Below are positions 11,579-21,380 of a stretch of DNA of 64,000 nt, piece after piece (positions within the stretch are counted from its first letter, which is position 1; each line of letters opens with the position of its first letter). The DNA is from Baylisascaris procyonis (Eukaryota > Nematoda > Chromadorea > Rhabditida > Ascarididae): positions 2,170,001-2,234,000 of the forward strand of contig JAZARR010000266.1 of assembly GCA_037389465.1 (NCBI GenBank), given 5' to 3'. A model generated the notes under the pieces. That model was not told the origin of the DNA. It did not search any database and saw nothing but the letters and a program-made list of their open reading frames with translations. A program made the position numbers and the translations under genes.

Positions 11579-14420
11579 ATGTTTTACTCCATTGTGTAAG
11601 CTTCTCTCATATTGCACCTATTATGGGTTTTTCAATAGGCACCTTATAGCTTGTGATTCTAACTCTTCAAGTATCAACCAAAAGGCTCATTAGCAGTGAG
11701 CATTAAATAAGTTCAATGATGTACTTGCCTCAGTAGAACACAATAAGCCAGAAATTTTGCAAGTTTTTGAGGGATTCTGTTGAATAGGAGGTCCTTCCCT
11801 GGGAATTTTGGCAGCATTTATGGAACGGGTATATCGTTTCAAGTATGCGAAAGCAAATCATTTTTAGAATCCTCTGGCAGAAATGAGCTTTATTGACGAG
11901 GGGAAATTCATTAGGGGAGGGGGCAGGGAGAGAAAAGGGGTTTACTTCTCCAAAAGATTGCGAAATGTTTTGAAGGGTATTTATTCAAGAGGGAGAGGAG
12001 GTGAGAGGGAGAGGAAGAAACGAGAGAGCGTTAAGTATCACACTAAGTAAAGATTAACACCGCAAACCAATAAGCACGAAGACGCACTTATACTTTCTTA
12101 CCTCATCTTGTTTCTCTAATCAAACGTTCAACAAAATAGTTTGTTTCATTTTCATAGGGGAAATATGGCTCTTTAAGCATCCACTATAGGATAGCCATCA
12201 TGAGCTGATTCAAGCCTAATATTCATTTTTAGTGTAATACTTCTTCTTCATATTATACATGGTTCTGCAAAATGGAATTCTCGAAGTCATTGCTCTGTAC
12301 ATGTAAGTCTTTCTAAGCTTTATTTCTCATTTAGACCGTTTATAAATTGCTCATTTCACTTACTTCGAAGCTTCATTTATTCTACTGACAACAAATCATT
12401 GCTAATTTATTAGCACAAATACATCGTTTTATTCCCTCACATTTTATTGTTTCGTTTCTTTAAGCTCTCATCTGGCAGCAGGTTAGCAACCCAACGTCCA
12501 AATTATGGCACACAAAATTCTTTCTCTCTTTTATCACTCTACGAATCAATGGCAAAATTCCTATAGGCGATGGAAAACAAAAATTTATTGAACATATTTT
12601 AATATTTTTTATCATTTTATCGTCACTGAAACCTACTTACAGTTTTTCGGAAAAGCCCTCACCATGTACACAGACTTCTTTTTGCTCATTGATGAAGAAT
12701 ATGCCCATTAAATTTCAAACACCTCAGCGCAGAGCGCTTTCACAATTGCGATAAAAAGTATTTTCAGAAAATTGTTGAAATCCTTCTGGTCTTTCTAAAG
12801 TCATGCCCTCTGCAAACAATCAAATTTAAAGTGCGGAAATGACTGGCTTCAAATAACATTACTTGGGAGCATTTGTACTGGAAGGAAATTGATTTGCATA
12901 TAATCAAAATCGTTTGCCTCATTTGCCAATTTTTTATCATTTGTGAATACCAAGTTTCCAGAATAATCAGCTATACGCTCACGGTATTTACATACGATCA
13001 TTGAATGAGGACGAGAAAGCTGAAGAGGCGAGATATAACAGTCAAATGAATTTCTATAAAGAGGTAAATTTGCTTTGCGCTAATAGCAATGATAAAACTT
13101 CTCAATCGAGTCAAAAATTTTTATTTCCTGTTTACTTCACCTATAACTTTTACAGGTGTATTTATTGTAGAGAGCAAGCAGGTGTGACAATCATATTTAC
13201 ACAGTTTTTGGCTCAAATGTCAGAATCACTGCAACATGTAGACGCACATCTCGAGGAAGGCAGATTGAAACAGCAGATTGCGTTTTGATTATCAAGGCAA
13301 ATAAAAAGGCATAATAGCTTCTAGTTTTAATGAATCTTCCTGCAGGAGCTGAAGAAAATCTGTGCTATCAGTGAGAATGAATTACTCAAGCGACCGATGA
13401 CACCATCATTGCCATCGTTTTGTCACCGTTATGATATCACAAAATTCGTGCTTCCTGGATGCTCCGTTCTTGTAAGCTCACAAAAATTTCGCTTATTATT
13501 GATACCATCCATTCCTATTTGCAATGGTATGAATCCAACGAATAACTGCTATTACTTTTGCTACTGCTACGCTATTAAAAGACCATTATTTGAACCAAAC
13601 CAAAAGGACTACCTCCCGTCATCGCCGCCTTCAGAATTTCCGCCTAATTGAAGGGAATTTCGTTTTTCAAATATGAAACGCGTTGTTTCCGAAATCATCA
13701 CTCCATACTATTGTCCTATCAATTTACGGGCGTCACCTTAGTCACGTTTTGTACTTTCTGTCTTTAGCAGTAGTACAAAGTTTCAAGGGAAAGTTCGTTT
13801 CTTTATTACCTTATTTATTTAATTATTCGCTTATTTATTTCTTCGCCTTTTTGTTTATTTATTTATTCACCTATTATTTCATCTATTTCTTTGTTCATGC
13901 ATTCCAGAGCTCTGAATGGGAAAACCTACAACAAATTTGTTAACAACAACAGCAAAAAGATCGCGATCAAAATTCCGAACGAGTGGACATACAATACGTA
14001 AAGCAGCAATAGTGTGAACAGCGAACCTTCCCAGAAAGATGCAGGAGTAGGTGCAGGAACGATGTAAGCAGGAAGCAGATTCCATGCTCGTGTAATTCGA
14101 ATGTAGGAGCCGTGCGGAATGCTGTTTGTGCTACCGCAAAGGGGGGAGGCAGAGTGGAATATTTTTGAGAGCACGATTTGAGAAAGTATCTCACACTTTG
14201 GTAACAAAAAAACAAGTGAAACTTGATCCAATATGTATAGTGCAGTACTTTTTAGAATGATAGAGTATATGCGGGTGGTCATTTCATCCGCAAGCTGACC
14301 ATCAACGAGACATACGCATTGAAGGAGTTCATGATTCAATCAAAGCACTACGAGGTATATGTGAGAAATAAACAGAAACAGGTTAATTTTGCGTCGGTTT
14401 TCTTTCAGTTCAATCAGTGA
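11579..14420 (+). CDS. Aspin-like protein (pepsin inhibitor-3 family), copy A
   Basis: Exons: 11579-11595, 12233-12302, 12962-13063, 13175-13237, 13346-13471 and 14256-14420, giving 181 codons including stop with consistent phases. The start gives a signal peptide (MFYSIVVILLLHIIHGSA). Two pepsin inhibitor-3 repeats follow. Repeat 1 is SHCSVH-NNQLYAHGIYIRSL..YNSQMNFYKE. Repeat 2 is PSFCHRYDITKFVLPGCSVL-NDRVYAGGHFIRKLT..EFMIQSKHYE. The hallmark is a Cys-x-Val followed by a short Y-x-x-G-x-(Y/F)-(I/V)-R-x-L segment and a helix. Family knowledge: Ascaris PI-3 and filarial 33-kDa antigens are secreted aspartic-protease inhibitors with two such domains. Length fits the family. The acceptor of exon 4 is the weakest (13171 or 13175). 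Inhibition of pepsin-like enzymes is inferred from family only; this copy is divergent. Confidence 0.82.
13995..14150 (-). mobile_element. Non-LTR retrotransposon fragment in an intron of aspin-like copy A
   Basis: On the minus strand the frame reads PHGSYIRITRAWNLLPAYIV followed by PAPTPASFWEG, the typical end of a LINE reverse-transcriptase ORF. It lies wholly inside the last intron of the aspin-like gene (13472-14255), in the opposite orientation to it. The core (14035-14101) is similar at DNA level to the fragment at 8102-8172. It is a short relic without a complete reverse transcriptase. Confidence 0.6.
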
Positions 14421-15895
14421 ACAATCACGGTTGATGTTCACGTATATTTTTCAATATTTTTTGTGTCGTTTTTTGTGGAACACTTTTGTCCGTCTTCTCA
14501 AATGGAAATTCTATTAAGTTTTCGTGCAATATTATCGTGAAGCATAACTTCATCACTAACATTAAACGCCTACCAAGATTTGCGAGTATGTAATTGCAAA
14601 GGCATTATGGCAACGCTGCCTCTGTACGTACAAATGCCTCCGAAAACGCAATTTGTTGATCGTAGCATACATCGTTAATTCACCTTTTGAGAGGAATGTA
14701 AAAATTTAATGACATCAAAAAATTGCTTACATTTTCAACTGGTCAGATTTCTTACCTATAGTTGTCGAGTTGCAGAAAAAAAGCGGTTTTTTGTGGTTGA
14801 AGTGCATAGACAACCAAATCACTTCTACTTCGGGTGCGTTATTATGCATATTTTATTAATTATAAGTGGCTGGCTGTTGCTCCTCTGGTGATAACAACTT
14901 CAAAAGCGCATTCCCTACCAGCTCTTTCAACCTGCTTCTTCACCTGTTTATAACTGGAAGGTTCTTAGGAAATCAATTTCCTTTGAATAAAAGAAAATTA
15001 ATTGAAGCCAAATGTATCAACAAATTGCAGAATGTTGATAAATTTTAGGATCGAAGAATGGGGCCAGCTCTCAATCTCGTAGTGGTTGAACGACCGAAAG
15101 CACCACACGTCTGTGGTCAGCAGGAGATCCGCCCTAAGTGGTTTTGTTACCTTAAGACGCGATAACATTCATCACTTAGTTAACCTTTAGTCTAGCGATA
15201 TTACTGTTGGTTTATATAATGTGACTGCATCTGAAGATCAATAAATCATTCTTTTGGAAGATGTAACACTTTATATATCATGGTTGGAGAAGTACAATGC
15301 GCTTCGAATATCTCATTTCTTTTGATGTTGTTCGTTTCATAGAATAGACGCTTATTCTCGTTTTATTATTTATTTTGTTTGTTACTTTCACCTACTTTTG
15401 CTACTATAAGGATGCTGTTCTTCTACTGTTATTATCCGTACTTCCATAAACATAACTCCTTTGTTTCTTTTTACTTTTGTTCATTTACTTCCGGTAAAAA
15501 ACAATAGCAAACTTCTATTTCCTGCATTGTCCCTGAACTATCGTGTTGTTTCGACTCTTTTTAATGATTAATTTAATCCCTGTTGTCCTTAAATATTGGT
15601 CAAGCAGATATTGTCATTTTTGTTTATTTCTTTAGAAAAACACTTTAGTGCTGTTTTTGCCAACCGTGAACAAGGGAGTCATGCTTCCTTGGAGCCGATC
15701 TCAAACAAAATTCAAATGCTTTGCACATTCCATTGCGAAATTATGACTTTCGATTTAATGTTCGCTCACGTATACTCAATAAAATATTGGTTATCCAAAC
15801 CATACTATCTCTATTTCGATCAGTGTTCAAGGTTCATTACGTTCAAGTTCAACCCGATCACAGTGCTCAAAGAATTGATTGCTAACGGAAACTTG
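14421..15895. other. Spacer between the two aspin-like genes
   Basis: No exon chain is visible on either strand. A less AT-rich stretch at about 15050-15180 (containing GGTCAGCAGGAGATCCGCCC) stands out from its surroundings and may be an old repeat. Its reverse complement shows only loose similarity to about 63755-63810. A poly(A) signal for copy A is plausible downstream of 14420 but none is decisive. Confidence 0.5.
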
Positions 15896-15902
15896 ATTTC
15901 AG
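15896..15902 (+). promoter_or_regulatory. Candidate spliced-leader acceptor for aspin-like copy B
   Basis: GATTTCAG ends directly before an ATG at 15903 and 18 bases before the ATG at 15921. That arrangement is what a trans-spliced nematode mRNA shows. The two ATGs are in frame. The inner one gives the better signal peptide and makes exon 1 the same length (17 bases) as in copy A. Confidence 0.5.
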
Positions 15903-15920
15903 ATGCATTGCTTCGGTGGA

Positions 15921-18513
15921 ATGCTTTCTACGCACCTGTAAGGTTTAAATACGAATCCGTATTGTTTTTGAGCACTCTCCGAGGCACACTGAAAATGTTT
16001 CATACAACGCTGACGAAATATGCATCGGAAAATAACTAGGCTCAGTGTTTCGAAGCTCTTCTTTGATTTCTGTTTCGAAAATGATCGATTCTCTATTTTA
16101 TAGAAAGAAATCACAAAATTATAAAGAATTAATTAAACATTAGTTGCGAGGTAATAAAACATTCGACGTTATATTTGATCAATTCACTTTCAGCTTATTT
16201 CTGGCTGCATTCGCATCCGTTGCTCATACATATATCGACGTTTTTAAAATAGAGAATGTCGACAACTGCAATGTGAAGGTGAATCGCACTATCTTTCTTA
16301 TGCGAATTTTATCTCCAAAGCAAACTCACACGACAAGTCAATGAATGTTGCATTTACGACAGCAATTTGAGACCAGTTTATATGAGAGAGTAGTGCGAAG
16401 TACGCAAATTGGCATCGAAAATTTGAGAAATTCACAAACGAGAGTTGCTTTGCAAAAATTTGTAATGGTCATCTGCTCTTTTTAAATGGTTGCAAATCGC
16501 CTCATTTGCATGGAAAATTTTAGTATTACTGAGAAGCAGTCATATTCAAATCAGCGTATGGGTACTCCTATAGCAGCAGGTGGTCTTAGCGGTAAAGCGC
16601 GAAAGAATAGAACTTATTTGAAATTCTAACAGAGCACGCTCTTTCCATGTGAACTTATTTTGGCTGTAACTTACCTCTTCTTCTTTCATGTCTGTTATTC
16701 CATACAGCTGAATTACGGAATATAATGCAAAAGGGGCAGATATTATCCCACTGGAAGTCTTACTTCAGGGATAAGGTTGTAGTATAGTGAAATTGATCCT
16801 CCTACACTGTAAGACTTGTAAAAAAACGGCGATGCAAATATTGCTTCAATGAATTTATAAATATTTTATTGGCTGGGAAGGTGTCTCTTTTCAGAACGGC
16901 ACAAGTTTATACTCGGGTTCGATCTATATCCGTCATTTGAATGCAACCGAGCAACTTGAGGAACAGTCCTATCAAGCTGCGCTAAAATCATGGCATGAGA
17001 TATGTTTGATTTATTAATGTTCTCAAATTGAAACAGCCATTCTTTATTATCTTTTAAAAAGGCTTTAATAATATTATAACCATTATATCCATTTAAAGGT
17101 TGGATCATTAAATGTTTATCTATTTATAGTAATAATTCAGCACATCTCAAACCTGTACCCACTTATAACTATCTATGGAATAACGACCACCGTCATGGCG
17201 TCATTCAATCAGCTAGCCATACGTCAGACACGAATCTTTGACACAGTTCACTTTGCATTTTGAAGCAAAGTTGAGCACTCGGCCGCTTAATTATGTGGCA
17301 TGCTAAATAAACTAGCCTACATGTTAAAACTTGGCCAATCCACCTTACTTAATTACTTAATTATCAATCGAATCGATGAGCACACAAGTGTATTTGAATA
17401 AAGGTTATGGGTCCTTTGTTTTAAAAATGCTCACATCAAACAGAACGAGATGACGAATAACGTTTCAGGCATCCGTAGAGTTCACAAAAATTTTCAAGGA
17501 AAACAATGGCATTGCTCCTGAAAATTTCACTTGGCCGTTCGTTCCAGAGAGCCGCTCGTTTTGTTTTGCATATGAAATAACACAGTACAACTTAACAAAT
17601 TGCATTGTTATGGTGAGTATTTATTTGAAAACTTTGTGCAAACAGTATAAACATTTAGACGTTTGAAAGACATTCACATTTTTTATAGCCTAATCTAAAT
17701 GCCTTTTCATTGATACGGCTTGCTCGGGAATGTACTTTCCGGAATTTGGCATCTATATTCATTTCCGATAAAAAAGATCGGCTAGATTATTTTTAAAAAA
17801 TCGTTAGTAATGTTTGATTACTCATTATAATATTTGATTTCTCAAAAATGAATTAAGAAAGAAACGCTAACTCCACCATCAATATTCATGAAAAATGTCC
17901 ACAAAGCATCAAATAGGAGATGCTGAGAGTGAGAAGTGAATTGCAAAACAATGTGCAACTCTTTGCAAAGTTTAATTACCTTTTTCTACAGAATAATATT
18001 GCATATATCAACGATACGGAGCCACAACACTTGAACGATGAGCAAATTAAACAAATTGTCGATTATGCGCAGAAACTTGAAGCTTATGGAATCTACCTCT
18101 ACGAAGATGTAATGCAAGTAAGTTTATGGCTACAAATTCGCGTGTTTGCTTTCAGTAAGTCAGTTTGTCCGTCAGTCAATCAAAACAACTTTGGAGCAAT
18201 AATAGTGCCATTGTATATCTACCAACCTATGAATATTTGTGTGGTCACGAAAGTCGCTCATATATTTAATTATAATTCACCCGGCTAGATGTTTATTTGG
18301 TTGTAGATCAATGGGTGAAAACAACATTTTGCGTGACGTTTGAGGAGTTTGATCGCTTCCGACATATCCTGCTTATGTAAAGGAATTCTCATTTATGGAC
18401 ACGTCTGGATTTATGAGCAAACATTTGAGGGTGCACCTATGGATGCGTCCGTTACAAAATTCCGGCATCCCGTTGTTCGGATAACTTCAGCAATTTTCCC
18501 CTCTATGCTTTAA
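15921..18513 (+). CDS. Aspin-like protein (pepsin inhibitor-3 family), copy B
   Basis: Exons: 15921-15937, 16194-16278, 16895-16999, 17469-17612, 17992-18117 and probably 18418-18513. Exon 1 (17 bases) and the phases of the first introns match copy A. The signal peptide is MLSTHLLFLAAFASVAHT. Repeat 1 is DNCNVK-NGTSLYSGSIYIRHLNATEQ. Repeat 2 is ESRSFCFAYEITQYNLTNCI then NNIAYI..LNDEQIKQIVDYAQKLEAY. The two genes are therefore tandem duplicates. The family inhibits pepsin-like proteases; this role is inferred. Odd points: the intron after exon 3 would start ATATGTTT after GAG, so the donor has A where G is expected, and using the nearby GTTTGA instead breaks the frame. The last exon is unsure: the chosen one starts QTFEGAPMDASV, while alternatives end at 18390 (..FCVTFEEFDRFRHILLM) or soon after 18300. 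An outer ATG at 15903 is possible. Confidence 0.75.
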
Positions 18514-19864
18514 TAACGGATATGATTGGCACGTTTAAAACTTCATGTAAAATGAAATACTCTGTGAGTGGTGAGAAAAGATGTTCGGCGTTTATGTTCG
18601 TAACTCCCGCTCGGGATTGCTCGGGGGTAGTAGTTAGCAGCATCGGCAACAACGTATCCAGTATGTTTAGTACTATCCATATTAGTATGACACCACTAGA
18701 GTATAATGAAATGCTAACATTTCTTGCATATTGAACAACATAATTTGTTTTGGCTGAAAAATCTATTTGAATGCCCATATGGTCAATACCCATACAACCT
18801 GAGTAGTCACGTAGACAGACGATCATATCAATTAAGAAACGAGGAAAGACTACGAGGACACCGTTAGCTGTGGTGAAGGAGCCCGAGAAGCCGATGTCGA
18901 TTTGCGACGAGATGATCTCCAATAAAACTAATCAAGCGTCAAATGAAACTTCTGAACAAACTTCACGCTTTTGATAAGTTATTCCTAATAAACGTACTGA
19001 AATGTTTATGTCCCATCCGTCACACTGCTTTTGAATATAACGCAAAAATGCGTTTCGTAGTTAACGAGCTGGGATGAACAGGAACGATAGGGAACGTCAA
19101 TCATTATACTCATTTCGACAGAAAACCGATGTGGATTACGCCTAGAAATGTCCTCTAATGCTGTAGCAAAGCAGACTTTGTTGCTCACATAACAGTGGTT
19201 AACTATAGGAAAGCTTAAGCTATCAGAGACTGCTGACTGGTCAGCAACAACACTGTTGAGCTTAATCGCTGCGTCCACAAATCTGTAAGGGTTTCATCAC
19301 TTATGAACCTATGAGGGAAAAGTTGAAACGAAGGAAGGGGATAAAGGATGGAGGTCACTGAATTATAAAACCCTCTACTGCTTCACAGCCGCAATCAGAT
19401 ATCACGCCTCTTAGCACTTGACTGTCAAAATTGAGTAAACAAATGCACTAATACGCTACAGCTGAACCGATATGCGAATGGCGCTTTTTCCACAAGTTTC
19501 AAATATTTATGGCGAATTACGCATCCTCTGATTGTCACATAATGCGACATCTTTGCCCAAAACAAGATATATGCTGACACTCCATGGAGTCACTTTCAAT
19601 TCCCGGTAATCCCTTCAGCAAATTGAACAACTTCATGTACATATCCACTTCCTCATCATTCAAGCAGAACAAATACTTTATGAGAATTATAGAGTTTAAT
19701 TCAAATTTAAGGTTTTATGAAGCCGATCATAAATGCAATCACAGCTGTATTTCATCTGTGATATGTCGGAACGAGTTAAAACTAATTTCATCTGATTAGT
19801 TTTCAAATGAGAATCCGCGAAACAAAGCGTCTATGTAGATAAGTGGCGTTTCTAAACAGATCCG
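18503..19864 (-). CDS. Unrecognised protein with hydrophobic segments (3' exons only)
   Basis: Four minus-strand exons join in phase: 19824-19864 (DLFRNATYLHRRF), 19581-19675 (YLFCLNDEEVDMYMKLFNLL..), 19026-19282 (FVDAAIKLNSVVADQSAVSD.. to ..YETHFCVIFKS) and 18503-18927, which ends in a stop after NVPIISVIKA. The 141-codon last exon contains a strong hydrophobic stretch (SSGVILIWIVLNILDTLLPM) and a weaker one (TTANGVLVVFPRFLIDMIVC), so the product is probably membrane-bound. The start is not located and lies between 19.9 and 21.4 kb if the gene is separate from the kinesin. The donor at 19026 and acceptor at 18927 are consistent in phase but were not tested. I do not recognise the family. It lies about 1.5 kb downstream of the kinesin-5 stop on the same strand, and its stop overlaps the inferred stop of aspin-like copy B tail to tail. 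Confidence 0.55.
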
Positions 19865-21380
19865 CTGAAAACGACATCCAGCCATTTAAAAATATTTGAA
19901 TGTTTCACATGTTTTCGTTACTTCACATTTTCTGCCGACTACTTGGAGGAGTAAATTCTCTTATCAGACCATCTTTAGTCAAAAATTAGTTATTTACGCC
20001 GATGAATCGTTCTACTACTTTCGTCGTTCCTAAATATCTCTTCGTCCTTAAAACATTTGTGTATGGAAAAATAATCGTGGCTGAATAAAGTTTACACCAC
20101 ATTAAAAGCGCATCAAAAATAATGAAGAGCACAAAAAACAATATATAATCACAAAACTACCAACAAACAATGTTGGTGACAATAAATGCACATTGCTACA
20201 GTAAGAAATGCGTGATAGCAAGATGAGGTAAGAAACATCTATACTAGGGTTAGAGATGGAGTCTTCCCGAGCACTTCTCGTATTCTTGCTCATCCCCCCC
20301 CCCTTCCCCCCTAATAATGAGTAAAGCAATATTCCTTGAATGTTCTCAAATAGAACTAAGGAATACGCAACTATCATTAGCAATCAAAGGTCATCATCAG
20401 CCGCAAAAGATCACGACAAGACAAAAATCCTCATAAAAGTAATAAACACATCGATGAAATAGTAAATATGTATAAGAAGTCTGAAAGTGCAACTCTGATT
20501 TCGGTAGCTTCACGATCTTTTTCAGTTCCATTTTCGACAGCGAAATTTTAGGTGTCATAAAAGATTTTTTCGGCAGCTCAACAACTCCTCGAGTTACGGT
20601 TCCGATTACGAAATTCTAGATGTAGTAAGTAAGAGGAAAGCATCAGAAAATCCAACTCCATAGTTCAGAAGCGTTGATATTTTTCAAAGATTTCAGAGAA
20701 AATTCTCGAACTTTCTAGACATAATTGATGTATATATATAGCATAAATCAAATGATGAACGCACTAAAATAGCTACAAATTACCATTTTTACACTTGCAA
20801 AAATGTATTTCAAAGTTTTAACAAAGGAAAAGAACTTAAGATATGCGATAATTTAAGGCAAAACAAACTTCAAAGAAATTCGAATTCAAATGAAATGAGA
20901 TGCAAAGACACTTAAATAAAAAATGAAGTGAAACTATATGCATAACATACAAAATGAAAATCGATAAAATTCGAACAAATGAAAAAAAAGGCAATAGAGA
21001 CGTCAAAATCGCACCATATGATTCACTGAACGATAAGTATGAGCTAAGAAAAAACTTTAAAACAATAGCTCACATCCAACTATGAACTAAGAGTAAAGTT
21101 TTCATAAATTCAAATTCAATCATCGAAACGAAACCAGCAATAGAGAAAATATTCCACGTAATGTTGGAACCTTAAATACATATAACTACTCCATCTCCTG
21201 GAACCGGAAAAAAACAAATAAATCTATCCCAACATAATAAAAACGCTTCGATCCGATACCTCAAATCATCGTTGGTTCCCTTTACCTCTCACTAATTATT
21301 TCCCTCATCAATAAGACTTCACATTAACAATGAGAATTGTGGAGCGACAATTAATGCTAGGTTGCTAACTTCTGATAAAC
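19865..21380. other. Spacer downstream of kinesin-5, with a C-run
   Basis: The sequence is AT-rich, with a near-pure C tract at 20294-20311 interrupted by TT. It should contain the 3' UTR of kinesin-5 and the unlocated 5' exons of the minus-strand gene at 18.5-19.9 kb. A minus-strand open stretch (20102-20383) includes a hydrophobic run but gives no splice partners, so I do not call it coding. Confidence 0.45.

Noticed and set aside
13926..14339. 137-codon minus-strand ORF as a gene
   Set aside because: Its middle part is a LINE relic inside an intron, and its start overlaps the antisense of the last aspin-like exon (14256-14354), which has clear family similarity on the plus strand.
16866..17108. 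80-codon minus-strand ORF
   Set aside because: It is the shadow of plus-strand aspin-like exon 3 (NGTSLYSGSIYIRHL..).
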